From Alphaproteobacteria bacterium (GTDB taxonomy: Bacteria; Myxococcota_A; UBA796; CAJQPC01): DNA of 64,000 nucleotides. Shown piece by piece: positions 43,967-53,755 of this stretch. Each line of letters begins with the position of its first letter. Position 1 is the first letter of the stretch. A model generated the notes under the pieces. The model was not told the DNA's origin. It worked only from the letters and a program-made list of their open reading frames with translations, and searched no databases. The stretch is taken from assembly GCA_020632795.1 (NCBI GenBank), contig JACKEV010000010.1:248001-312000 (forward strand), read 5' to 3'. A program made the translations under genes and the position numbers.

Positions 43967-44554
43967 GTGCTGCTCGCAGAGCCCATTGAGATCGCTCTCC
44001 GGGTGGGCGACGTGCTGGATACGCTGGGGGTCCCCTGGCTGGTCGGCGGCTCCGTCGCAAGTTCGCTTCATGGGATCCCCCGCGCGACCCAGGACATCGA
44101 CCTCGTCGCCCAGCTCATGCGCCGCCACGTCCCCACCCTCGTGGAGGCGTTGGAGGCCGACTTCTACATCGACGCGGACATGATCCGAGACGCGATCCAC
44201 CGGGTGTCTTCCTTCAACATCATCCACCTGCCCACCATGACGAAGGTGGACGTCTTCCTGCTGCGTGGGGACAGGCTCTCCCAGGCCGAGATGAAGCGTC
44301 GCTGCTTCCATTCCCTGGGAGACGAGAGCGGCCGGACGTTGCCTCTGGCCAGCGCCGAAGACATCATCCTCCAGAAGCTGGACTGGTATCGCCAGAGCGG
44401 CGGTGTATCCGAACGCCAATGGAGAGACGTGCTTGGCGTCATGAAGATCCAGGGCGAACAGCTGGACATCGCGTACCTGCGAGAACAGGCCCGCGACGCC
44501 GGCTTGGAGGACCTCCTGATAGACGCCTTGGCGGCAGGGCCCGTCGAACACTGA
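43967..44554 (+). CDS. AbiEii/DUF6036-like nucleotidyltransferase (possible toxin)
   Basis: 195 residues from a GTG at 43967. The nucleotidyltransferase signature GGSVASSLHGIPRATQDIDLV has the GS helix and the first two catalytic Asp; the third acidic residue would be in TKVDVFLL. The C-terminal part is helical (AEDIILQKLDWYRQSGG). Such proteins occur as defence or toxin components in AbiE-type systems, in which the enzyme adds nucleotides to tRNA or other targets. Gene pair order (small protein, then transferase) is the same as in candidate toxin-antitoxin modules. Confidence 0.75.
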   Translation: MLLAEPIEIALRVGDVLDTLGVPWLVGGSVASSLHGIPRATQDIDLVAQLMRRHVPTLVEALEADFYIDADMIRDAIHRVSSFNIIHLPTMTKVDVFLLRGDRLSQAEMKRRCFHSLGDESGRTLPLASAEDIILQKLDWYRQSGGVSERQWRDVLGVMKIQGEQLDIAYLREQARDAGLEDLLIDALAAGPVEH

Positions 44555-44560
44555 GGACCC

Positions 44561-45175
44561 TCACCACCGCCCGTCCGCGTCCTCGAACATCACGTCCACC
44601 CGGTCCCCGCTCCCGACCACCCGGAACCGCATCGCCGGGAAGTGCGCCCGCAGGCAGCCGGTGACCTGCTTGGCTCGGGGCTGTTCCGGCGGGGGGCAGT
44701 CCCGGAAGCGGATGCGCACGCGGGGCGGCAGGGGGACGGCGGCCAGGAAGCCGGCGAAGGTCGTCACCGCCCGGCGGGCCTGCTCGGGGGTGCGGCGGTC
44801 CAGCTCCAGGGTGAAGGGCACCGCCGCCGCGCCGTAGCCGCCCTCGCCTCGGGGCTCCACCTGCAGGTCGACCCCGGGGCCGAAGTCCAGCGCGGCGGCC
44901 TGCTCGAAGACCGCGTCCCGCCAGTCGTCGCCCGCCGCAGGCTCCGGCGGGGGGGGCCTCCAGCGCCGGGGCGCGTCTGCGGGCAGCACCTTGTCGCGCT
45001 TGGGCGCGAACAGGAGCATCGCCAACCCCAGCGCGCCCAGCGGCGCCCACAGCGGCACGCCCAGCCGCCCCTCCCACTCCACCACGCTCAGGGCCAGCGC
45101 CGAGACCCGGTCACCCACCGAGAGCCAGGCGAGGCCCGCCGCCAGCAGCATCAGGCCGATCCCCACGAGGCGCAT
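44561..45175 (-). CDS. Membrane protein of unknown function
   Basis: 204 residues. Two N-terminal membrane helices (IGLMLLAAGLAWLSV, and APLGALGLAMLLF at about 43-57) precede a soluble domain (about 85-204, LDFGPGVDLQVEPRGE, PFTLELDRRTPEQARRAVTTFAGFL). The ATG shares one base with the TGA of the upstream lipoprotein gene (TGATG), so the two are translationally coupled. No family recognised. The divergently convergent neighbour is the nucleotidyltransferase, 6 nt away. Confidence 0.75.
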   Translation of the reverse strand: MRLVGIGLMLLAAGLAWLSVGDRVSALALSVVEWEGRLGVPLWAPLGALGLAMLLFAPKRDKVLPADAPRRWRPPPPEPAAGDDWRDAVFEQAAALDFGPGVDLQVEPRGEGGYGAAAVPFTLELDRRTPEQARRAVTTFAGFLAAVPLPPRVRIRFRDCPPPEQPRAKQVTGCLRAHFPAMRFRVVGSGDRVDVMFEDADGRW

Positions 45176-45690
45176 CAGCCCGCCCCCACCGCCGACGCCG
45201 CGTCAGCGCAGACCTCCCGCACCTGATCGACGCGGGGGTCCTGGGGGAAGCGCAGGCCGTAGGTGCGGCAGTTGACGTCCACGTTCTGCCACGCCCACGC
45301 CCGCTCGGTGGCCTGCTCCAGCGGGGTCTGCTCGGCGAGCATCGCCCAGCCCAGGATCATCCGCCGCAGGTTGACCTCGATGATCGCCTCAGCCTGGTCC
45401 AGCAGCACAGGCTGTTCTGCGTAGATGTGGGCCCAGACCGAGCCCTCGCCGCAGGTGGCGATGAGCAGGTCGAGGTGGGACTGGGCGGTGTCCAGGCGCC
45501 CCAGGAGGAGGTAGTTGCGGATCAGCGCGTCGCGGTGGAGGGGGGCCTCCGGGGCCAGCGGGGTGTCCTGCAGCTCGACGTCCGCGTCGCGGATGCCCTG
45601 GACGAGGGTGGACCGCTCGGCCCGGGTCAGGTCGAAGTGCAGGTACGACGCGCGCGGCAGGCAGGCGCTGAGCAGCAGGACGAGGGCCAT
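45175..45690 (-). CDS. Lipoprotein of unknown function, possibly leaderless
   Basis: 171 residues. The signal peptide is very short (MALVLLLSAC), ending in a lipobox. The mature part is helical (RDALIRNYLLLGRLDTAQSHLDLLIATC; AERAWAWQNVDVNC) and may be TPR-like. CGCTACACT is followed by 7 nt and then the ATG, placing the expected transcription start at the start codon itself. It is coupled to the downstream membrane gene and follows another lipoprotein gene by 18 nt. Confidence 0.75.
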   Translation of the reverse strand: MALVLLLSACLPRASYLHFDLTRAERSTLVQGIRDADVELQDTPLAPEAPLHRDALIRNYLLLGRLDTAQSHLDLLIATCGEGSVWAHIYAEQPVLLDQAEAIIEVNLRRMILGWAMLAEQTPLEQATERAWAWQNVDVNCRTYGLRFPQDPRVDQVREVCADAASAVGAG

Positions 45691-45708
45691 CCTGCATAGT
45701 GTAGCGCT

Positions 45709-46131
45709 TCAGCGGAGCACGGCGTGCTTCGCGTCGAGCTGGGCGGCGGCCTCGTCGAGCCGGTCGGTGAGCGTCTGCGCCTGGGCCTTCGCCGCGTCGA
45801 CCCGCCGCTGCGTCATCGCGTCGCGGGTGAGCCCGAAGCGATACTCCAGCTCCGCGGCGACCCGCGCGTCGACCATCTCGCGCACCAGCGGCTCCAGCTC
45901 GGGCTCGAACGAGCCCCGGTACACCATCATCACCATCTCGGCCGCGTCGCCCCGGTCGCCGGCCTCGTGCATCGCCAGCGCCTCGTCGAGCCCCGCCCGC
46001 ACGGTCTTGGCCCGCTCGACCCACATCCCGTCGGTGTAGGTCTCGGCGGCGGCGGCGGGGACCACATCATCGCCGGCGGGGGAGGCGCCGTCGCAGGCGG
46101 CGGCGGCGAGGGCGAGCATGGGTAGCGTCAT
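45709..46131 (-). CDS. Lipoprotein of unknown function downstream of a structured repeat
   Basis: 140 residues. Signal MTLPMLALAAAAC has a lipobox. The remainder is helical and rich in Ala/Asp/Glu (AKTVRAGLDEALAMHEAGDRGDAAEM, AAKAQAQTLTDRLDEAAAQLDA), suggesting an extended helical or coiled-coil domain. ATG 46131 lacks a ribosome site of its own but overlaps by ATGA the end of a 49-codon frame (46128-46277) with AGGAGG 8 nt before its ATG. Translation may therefore be coupled to that frame within the element at 46197-46387. The ORF is open upstream to 46989, but that part does not look coding. Confidence 0.7.
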   Translation of the reverse strand: MTLPMLALAAAACDGASPAGDDVVPAAAAETYTDGMWVERAKTVRAGLDEALAMHEAGDRGDAAEMVMMVYRGSFEPELEPLVREMVDARVAAELEYRFGLTRDAMTQRRVDAAKAQAQTLTDRLDEAAAQLDAKHAVLR

Positions 46132-46196
46132 CCATCTGAGGAGACCTCGTCTACGCGAAAGGTGCCCGGAGGCCCGCCCCCGCTCGATCGAGGAGA

Positions 46197-46387
46197 CGTC
46201 GTCGTCACCCGCCGCACCGCCCCTACGCCCTCCCGGGTCCGTGGGCCTGTGTCGTCGGACCGTTCGTCGGTCCCCATCCAGGGGACCTCCTCTCTCGTCT
46301 TCGCATCGGCCTCCAGGCATCCGGCCTTCGCGGCCTCGCTCAGGCGTCCGACGACACAGGCCCACTCCCCCTACGGGCTGCGGGGCT
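46197..46387 (-). ncRNA. Structured repeat copy A (candidate non-coding RNA)
   Basis: The core 46241-46365 has perfect 20-nt terminal inverted repeats, GTGGGCCTGTGTCGTCGGAC and its complement. It holds an internal hairpin GGTCCCC-ATCCA-GGGGACC (46269-46287). The loop CGATGCGAAGACGAGAGAGG, read on the minus strand, is identical in copy B. Flanking homology with B extends about 22 nt on one side and to GGGTGACGACGACG (46197-46210) on the other. Orientation is set to match B. It lies upstream of the lipoprotein at 46131 on the same strand, so it could also be a leader element. I do not recognise a known RNA family. Confidence 0.6.
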
Positions 46388-46504
46388 GATAGCGACCTCG
46401 GATCGTCATGTCCGACGATACCCCCACGCAAACCGGAAGACCCGGGGCGTAGACCACCCGGATTCACACCCAGGGGGTCTGAGCAAGCGCACAACGTCCA
46501 CCCT

Positions 46505-46560
46505 GCCGAGTCGTTCGCAATTAATGGGTATTTACGATTCTCATTCATCTCACGCCCAAC
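46505..46560. promoter_or_regulatory. A+T-rich island between the two repeats
   Basis: A run rich in AT (AATTAATGGGTATTTACG and adjoining) in an otherwise very GC-rich locus. On the minus strand, TTGGGC followed by TAAATA (19-nt gap) is a weak sigma-70-like site pointing towards copy A. Its position, about equidistant from both copies, could be a divergent promoter; this is inference. Confidence 0.3.
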
Positions 46561-46698
46561 CCTGCAATCCCCATAAGGGCTCCGCGCCCACCGCAACACC
46601 CCACCCCGCCACCAACCGCTTCCTCCCCTCCCCCCAGGTCCGGTCCAGGTCCCCCGCCCCCGATCGCCACCCTCGCCCGACGCCCCGAGCCCCCTCGA

Positions 46699-46916
46699 AG
46701 CCCCGAAGCCCGGAGGCGCAGAGGGCCCTGATCGAGGGACGCCTGAGCGAGGTTGGACTCCTCCGGAGCGGGGCCGGACAGACGGAGCCCGATGCGAAGA
46801 CGAGAGAGGAGGACCCCCGGACGGGGTCCGACGAACGGTCCCACGATCAGGGCCCTCGGAGCCGAACGCGGCCCGGCCGTAAGGGCACAGGGGCTGCCGT
46901 TGGGGTGACGACGACG
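46699..46916 (+). ncRNA. Structured repeat copy B (candidate non-coding RNA)
   Basis: The core 46721-46857 begins GAGGGCCCTGATCGAGGGAC and ends with GTCCCACGATCAGGGCCCTC, pairing at 19 of 20 positions. The internal hairpin is GGACCCC-CGGAC-GGGGTCC. Blocks shared with copy A include GACGCCTGAGCGAGG and CGATGCGAAGACGAGAGAGG. Lengths differ by 12 and 15 nt in two internal places. The arms differ from copy A at seven positions; six of these are compensated on the other arm. Confidence 0.6.
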
Positions 46917-47053
46917 CCCGCAGCTGCAGCGCCCAAGCCACGATGAACCCCTCGAGCCCGGGCACCAGAAGCCAAGGCACCCGAGCCACGCCGAACGCCC
47001 CAACGTGAAACGCCCAACCCCACAGCGTTCAAGCCCGCCGATACCTGCCATCA

Positions 47054-47503
47054 TCAGAAGACGTTCACCCGCCCCGTCGCGTCCCCCACCACCACCAACG
47101 TCGTCACCGCAGCCGCCGTCCCCAGCCCGGCGCCCACCGCCCCCATCGCGATCGCCGCCTTCGTCCGCTGCCGCCGCGCCACCAGCCCGTAGCCCTCGAC
47201 GTAGCCCGCCTGATACGCCCGCGGCTGCTCCATCCACGGCCCCACCGGCGGCGAGATCGGCTTGAGCCAGCCCACCACCCCCGGCGCCGCCATGCCCACG
47301 CCGATCGCCGGCACCCCGGCCACGCCCACGGCCACCACGCCCGCGCCCGCCAGCGCGAAGCCCCCCAGGAAGCCCCCGATCGCAGCACCCCGGACGTCGT
47401 CGTGGCGGGCCTCGGCGGCGCCCGCCGCGTAGCCGTCCTCATAGGGCCCGGCGACCGCAGGTCCGGCCAGCGCGAAGGTCAGCAGAGGCAGCCAGCGACG
47501 CAT
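47054..47503 (-). CDS. Secreted or membrane protein, paralogue of the upstream gene
   Basis: 149 residues from ATG 47503 (MRRWLPLLTFALAGPAVAG signal peptide). Gly/Ala-rich membrane segments follow (GAAIGGFLGGFALAGAGVVAVGVAG), then a soluble QPRAYQAGYVEGYGLVARRQRTK and a final helix (AIAMGAVGAGLGTAAAVTTLVVVG). The motif AYQxxYxEgY then R-rich residues and a helix also occurs in the upstream gene, so the two are probably diverged tandem duplicates. Function unknown. Confidence 0.65.
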   Translation of the reverse strand: MRRWLPLLTFALAGPAVAGPYEDGYAAGAAEARHDDVRGAAIGGFLGGFALAGAGVVAVGVAGVPAIGVGMAAPGVVGWLKPISPPVGPWMEQPRAYQAGYVEGYGLVARRQRTKAAIAMGAVGAGLGTAAAVTTLVVVGDATGRVNVF

Positions 47504-47543
47504 TCGATGCACCGTACACCGCCCGCACACCACCGACAAGCCG

Positions 47544-48074
47544 TCAACGACCCAGCCGCTCGGCGAGCACCGCCGCGCCCACGTAGCCCCCCGCGATGGA
47601 GAGCGTCGTCAGCACCCCGCCCACGTAGACCCACTTGCGCCGCGCCCGCAGCAGGGCGTCCTCGTAGGCCTCGGTGTAGGCGCTCTGGTAGGCCGCGCTG
47701 CGCTGCTGCCAGTCCCCCGGCGGGGGCGCGGTGTCCACGATGTCCCAGGCCCAGGCCACCGACGCGCAGCCCAGCGCGCCGCAGGTCAGCCCGCCGATGA
47801 CCGGGAGCCCCAGCGCCGGCGCGACCCCGACAGCCACCCCGATCGCCGCCGGCACCCCCGCGCCGCCCACCCCGGAGACCAGCGGCAGCGCCCCCCGGAC
47901 CTGGGCACGGGCGTCCGCCGCGCCGTCCTGCGCCCCGGCCACCGCCTCCGGATCCACCGCCACCGCGCCCTGATCCAGGTCATCCCCGAGCCATCGGCCC
48001 GGCCACCGCGCGCCCTCCCCGGCGACCGCAGGGCCCCCCCCGGCCAGCAACAAGGCGCACAGGATCGCGGACAT
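47544..48074 (-). CDS. Secreted or membrane protein, paralogue of the downstream gene
   Basis: 176 residues. ATG 48074 is chosen because GAGGAG lies 9 nt upstream and the signal peptide (MSAILCALLLAGGGPAVAG) begins there. Then come a variable Gly/Ala region with one or two hydrophobic segments (GVPAAIGVAVGVAPALGLPVIGGL), the shared YQSAYTEAYEDALLRARRK, and a C-terminal helix. It is divergent from clpB. Function unknown. Confidence 0.65.
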   Translation of the reverse strand: MSAILCALLLAGGGPAVAGEGARWPGRWLGDDLDQGAVAVDPEAVAGAQDGAADARAQVRGALPLVSGVGGAGVPAAIGVAVGVAPALGLPVIGGLTCGALGCASVAWAWDIVDTAPPPGDWQQRSAAYQSAYTEAYEDALLRARRKWVYVGGVLTTLSIAGGYVGAAVLAERLGR

Positions 48075-48218
48075 CTGCGGGGCTCCTCGGGCGCGGGACC
48101 CTGTCTTCTCACCCACGACGGTACACTGCGCCACCTGAGGTCGACTTGCCGCCGTCCGCGCGGTGACCACCTTGTGTGTCGACAGGACCCTTCCCCGACC
48201 CCCTCATCAGGAGTCGAC

Positions 48219-50816
<2,598 letters not shown>

Positions 50817-50881
50817 ACCCGGGCGTCTGGGGACAGCCGCGCGACTCCTTCGGGGGGTGACCTTCCTGGAGTGAGCGCGAG

Positions 50882-51073
50882 ATGACGCGAGTGTCCCCCG
50901 ACGAGATGACCGCGCGCCGAGACGAGCAGCTGCCTGCTCTGCTCGGCGCGGTCCTGTTCCTGGCCGTGCTGGCTGTCGAAGCCCCGGTCCTCATCGGCCC
51001 GGCCGTGGTGATGGGCCTCGCCCTGACCCGCATGGAGCACCGGCGCGCCCGCCGCTGGCAGGGGGTGGCCTGA
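50882..51073 (+). CDS. Small single- or double-helix membrane protein
   Basis: 63 residues. One long hydrophobic stretch (LLGAVLFLAVLAVEAPVLIGPAVVMGLAL, about 20-48) can form one long or two short membrane helices, flanked by charged ends. It is followed by the next small membrane gene (ATG shares A with TGA). The coding call rests on this pairing and on the charge/hydrophobic layout; family unknown. Confidence 0.55.
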   Translation: MTRVSPDEMTARRDEQLPALLGAVLFLAVLAVEAPVLIGPAVVMGLALTRMEHRRARRWQGVA

Positions 51074-51267
51074 TGCGCCCGAACGAAGACACCCTGAGCC
51101 ACCAGGAGCGCGAGCAGCTCCGCCTCACCTTCGCCGCCGTCTCGGGGGCGGGCGCCACGGCCATCCTGCTGGCGATGGCGGCGGTCGGCGTGTCGGTCCC
51201 GCTCATCGGCGTCTCCGCGGCGCTGATGGGCTGCGGCTGCGCCTCGCTGTGGCGCCACCTGGGCTAG
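51073..51267 (+). CDS. Small membrane protein
   Basis: 64 residues. An acidic/polar N-terminus (EDTLSHQEREQLRLT) precedes two short membrane segments (AAVSGAGATAILLAMAAVGV and IGVSAALMGCGCASLW). Its start overlaps the stop of the 63-residue gene (TGATG), so the pair is coupled. Convergent with the lipoprotein gene at 51264 (4-nt overlap). Function unknown. Confidence 0.55.
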   Translation: MRPNEDTLSHQEREQLRLTFAAVSGAGATAILLAMAAVGVSVPLIGVSAALMGCGCASLWRHLG

Positions 51268-51980
51268 AACCCCGGCTCGACCTCCACCAGGTTGCCCAGG
51301 AGCGCGGTGTTGTCGCTCGTCGTGAGCCGCCCGGTGTCGTCCATCCAGTTGTAGTCCCCGATGAGGACCACGTCGCCGCCGTAGGCCGGCCGGTACGCCG
51401 CCGCGTAGACGTCGCGGCCCTCGGCGACCAGGGGGTCGGCGCCGTTGGTCTCCACGACGCAGGGGTCGGGGAAGTAGACCTCGGTCACCCCGTCGGTGGG
51501 CTGGTAGCCCGAGGTCGCGGGGAGGATGGCCACCCCCGAGCGCACGTCCCCGTTCAGGCGCATGGGCGCGCCCAGCGCCTCCACGAGCCCATTGGCGACG
51601 TCCCCGTTGCAGGTCTGCTGGTTGGCGAAGATGACGACGCGGGTGCCCTGCTCCATCGCGACCTGCAGGTTGTCGACCTGGCCCTGGCTGAAGCCGCCCT
51701 CATTGGCCCCCGGGTCCATCATGAGGATGGCGCGGAAGTTCTCGGGCTCCCCGAGGGTGTCCCGGCTGCTGGTGGGCCAGCCGTAGGCCTCCTCGATCCA
51801 GGCCTGGGCCTGGTCGGTGCTGGCGTCCCCGGAGGAGCTGCCCGGTCGGCCGCCCATGCCGTAGAAGAACAGGACCCGGTCCTGATCGGGCCAGACCTGC
51901 TCCGGGGGCTGGGTGTCGGCGCTGTCGTCGACGGGCTCGTCCTTGCCCCAGCAGGCCAGCAGCAGCGTCCAGACGATCAT
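51264..51980 (-). CDS. Lipoprotein with DUF4350-like or phosphatase-like features, unknown function
   Basis: 238 residues. Short signal with lipobox LLACW. The protein has a Rossmann-like alternation (DRVLFFYGMGGRPG, AILMMDPGANEGGFS, TRVVIFANQQTCNGD, GDVVLIGDYNW) resembling the GATase-like/DUF4350 fold that senses or binds small molecules. The identification is tentative. Its ATG overlaps the stop of the upstream 91-residue gene by 4 nt (ATGA). Confidence 0.65.
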   Translation of the reverse strand: MIVWTLLLACWGKDEPVDDSADTQPPEQVWPDQDRVLFFYGMGGRPGSSSGDASTDQAQAWIEEAYGWPTSSRDTLGEPENFRAILMMDPGANEGGFSQGQVDNLQVAMEQGTRVVIFANQQTCNGDVANGLVEALGAPMRLNGDVRSGVAILPATSGYQPTDGVTEVYFPDPCVVETNGADPLVAEGRDVYAAAYRPAYGGDVVLIGDYNWMDDTGRLTTSDNTALLGNLVEVEPGF

Positions 51981-52252
51981 GTCGGATCTCCCTCGGGGAG
52001 CGTCGGCAGGGGCGGAGCCTCCCCGGCCTCGGCGGCGGCCAGCCAGCGCTCCATCTCGTCCACGCTCAGCAGCACCCGCCGGGCGTCGTCCGTGAAGTGG
52101 ACGCGCAGGGTGGGGCCGACCCGCTCGTGTCCGGTGACGTAGAGGCCCTGGCGCTCGACCTGCTCAGAGAAGCGCTCGATCACCCGCCGCTGGGGGGCGG
52201 CGAGCGGGGGGTCGAGGGCGTCCAGCAGGGTCTTGAGCAGGGGGGCGGTCAT
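51977..52252 (-). CDS. Small hypothetical protein, possibly leaderless
   Basis: 91 residues, no signal or membrane helix. It is mixed alpha/beta (LKTLLDALDPPLAAPQRRVIERF, GPTLRVHFTDDARRVLLSVDEMERWLA). TATGAT lies 6 nt before the ATG, so the transcript could start at or near it. Its stop overlaps the ATG of the lipoprotein by 4 nt, implying co-translation. Family unknown. Confidence 0.55.
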   Translation of the reverse strand: MTAPLLKTLLDALDPPLAAPQRRVIERFSEQVERQGLYVTGHERVGPTLRVHFTDDARRVLLSVDEMERWLAAAEAGEAPPLPTLPEGDPT

Positions 52253-52259
52253 GGCGGGA

Positions 52260-53252
52260 TCATAGCGGATGATCCGGCGTCCGGAGCCACACCCGCAGGC
52301 GGACGGCCTTGTGGTCCGAGTCGGGCAGGCGCAGGTAGCGCACCCCGCCGGCCTCCAGGTCGCCGACCAGGGCGTGATCCAGGCGGAACAGGGGCAGGTT
52401 CGGCCAGCCCCCGCCCGCCGGCCAGCTCGCCGCGAACAGACCCTGCAGCCGCGCGGCGTCGCGCAGGCCCCGGGCGGTGAGGGTGCGCAGAGCGCGGCTG
52501 CCGGGCACGTAGTTGAAGTCCCCGATCGCCAGCACCGGGTCGTCGGCGCGGCAGGGCCCCCAGTCCTCGGTCAGCCGGCCGGCCTCGACGCGCGCGGCGA
52601 CGTGCTCCAGGTAGGGGTGCAGGCCCTTCGCGCAGATGGGCACCGGGGGCGGCGCGTGGATCCCCAGCGCACACAGGCTGCCGTCGACCCGCACCTGGGC
52701 CAGGGGCATCGCGCAGCCCTCGGGCCCGATGTGGCCGGTGACGCGGGCCTCACAGCGCAGCCCCTCCCGGCAGTACGCCGCCGCGCCGTGGCTGGGGCGG
52801 GGCAGCTTGCGGGCGTAGTTGTCGGCCACCCGCTTCATGCCGGCGATGGCCTCGCCCCGCCGCTCGTGGGTGAGCACGACGTCGGCGTCCAGAGCGGCGA
52901 GGGCGGCCTCCAGGGCCTCGGGGGCCTCGGCGTACGCCTGGACGTTCGCGGCGACGATGACCAGGCCGGGGCCCTCCACCGGGTCCAGCAGAGGCGGCAC
53001 GCCGGCCAGGGCGAGCCCGACGAGCGCCACCGCCGCCGGAGCGAGCAGCCGCCCGGTGCGCCGGGCCGTGAACATCGCCCAAAGCACCCAGGCCAGGGGG
53101 AAGACCCGCGCGAGGCTCAGCAGGGTGGCCTTCGCGGCGTTGAGCCAGAGCACGTCCTCGGGCAGGGCCTGGGCGAGCCCCCCCGCGCACACCACCGCCA
53201 TCAGCGGCAGGAAGCCCAGCGCGGCGATGCGGCGCACGGCGATGCGACGCAC
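52260..53252 (-). CDS. Membrane-anchored endonuclease/exonuclease/phosphatase family protein
   Basis: 330 residues. Three N-terminal membrane helices (IAALGFLPLMAVVCAGG, VFPLAWVLWAMF, and LAPAAVALVGLAL) anchor a DNase-I-fold domain (about 92-330). Its motifs are GLVIVAANVQAYAEA (first strand), DVVLTHER (in place of the usual LQE), ALGIHAPPP, PVLAIGDFNYVPGS and a C-terminal DSDHKAV. The catalytic Glu of LQE appears as HER. GTG start at 53252. Similar envelope-associated EEP proteins occur widely; substrate unknown. Confidence 0.85.
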   Translation of the reverse strand: MRRIAVRRIAALGFLPLMAVVCAGGLAQALPEDVLWLNAAKATLLSLARVFPLAWVLWAMFTARRTGRLLAPAAVALVGLALAGVPPLLDPVEGPGLVIVAANVQAYAEAPEALEAALAALDADVVLTHERRGEAIAGMKRVADNYARKLPRPSHGAAAYCREGLRCEARVTGHIGPEGCAMPLAQVRVDGSLCALGIHAPPPVPICAKGLHPYLEHVAARVEAGRLTEDWGPCRADDPVLAIGDFNYVPGSRALRTLTARGLRDAARLQGLFAASWPAGGGWPNLPLFRLDHALVGDLEAGGVRYLRLPDSDHKAVRLRVWLRTPDHPL

Positions 53253-53257
53253 GGCGG

Positions 53258-53755
53258 CTAAACCTCTTCGATGCGGACCTCGGTCTGGCCGGAGCGGACC
53301 AGCCGAGCCACCCGGTCCGCCTGGCTGCCGAACAGGAAGCGGGAGATGAACGGGCGGTCGGCGCGGGTCAGGAAGACGACGTCGAACTCGCCGTCCCGGG
53401 CGACCTCGGTGGTGCGGCTGACGAAGTCGGCCTCCTCCTCCTGCACGCTCAGCTCCAGGCCGTCGATGTTCCGGGAGAGGCGGCGGGCGGTGCCGATGCG
53501 GCGGCGGGCGATGCGGTGGTGCTGCCGGGCCAGCTCGTCGACCACCTGGGACTGGGTCTCGGTGCCCAGGAAGCCGGCCTCGCCGACGCTGCGGCGCACC
53601 GCCTCCAGCTCGGCCTGCTCGATGATGTAGAGCACATGGAGGTGGACGGGCTCGTGGCGGCCGGACGCAGACCGGGCCTCCTCGATGGCCTTGCGGACCG
53701 ATTCCTTGGAGTAGCGCGTGGTGGAGATGACCAGCAGGATACGCATCGGCGTCAA
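53258..53755 (-). CDS. Universal stress protein UspA family
   Basis: 165 residues. It begins with the Usp strand (ILLVISTTRYSKESVRKAI) and has the later FDVVFLTRADRPFISRFLFGSQADRVAR, in which the G-S-x-x-x-x-V motif contacts ATP phosphates in relatives; here it is GSQADRVAR. Nucleotide binding is plausible. TTG 53755 overlaps the transporter stop by 4 nt, with AGGAGG just upstream; ATG 53746 is an alternative (spacing 12). It is likely co-expressed with the DASS transporter. Confidence 0.8.
   Translation of the reverse strand: MTPMRILLVISTTRYSKESVRKAIEEARSASGRHEPVHLHVLYIIEQAELEAVRRSVGEAGFLGTETQSQVVDELARQHHRIARRRIGTARRLSRNIDGLELSVQEEEADFVSRTTEVARDGEFDVVFLTRADRPFISRFLFGSQADRVARLVRSGQTEVRIEEV

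Larger units (their letters stand above)
46132..47053. other. Gene-poor locus with divergent structured repeats
   Basis: 922 nt with no convincing protein gene. From left to right: lipoprotein leader, repeat copy A (46197-46387), low-structure sequence, an A+T-rich island at about 46505-46560 (atypical for this GC-rich region), a C-rich tract (about 46575-46700), repeat copy B (46699-46916), then undistinguished sequence to the next gene end. The long frames crossing it change codon pattern and are probably not translated. Details of A and B are given separately. Confidence 0.7.

Noticed and set aside
46241..46365. Insertion-sequence or MITE ends
   Set aside because: No target-site duplication or transposase was seen, and arms differ between copies, unlike recent mobile copies. 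Not excluded by search.
46241..46857. Retron (msr/msd) for the inverted-repeat element
   Set aside because: No reverse-transcriptase gene is adjacent, and no branching-G context or RT-type neighbour is seen.
46200..46950. Protein-coding reading of the 46-kb repeats
   Set aside because: Both copies share some residues in one frame, and the two length differences are multiples of three. But copy A has a TAG in that frame, and the arm changes are mostly non-synonymous while preserving base pairing. Nucleic-acid constraint explains this better.
48171..48198. Sigma-32 promoter for clpB
   Set aside because: CTTGTG and CCCCGA are near-matches, but spacing is 16 nt and two positions deviate. Mentioned only in the gene entry.
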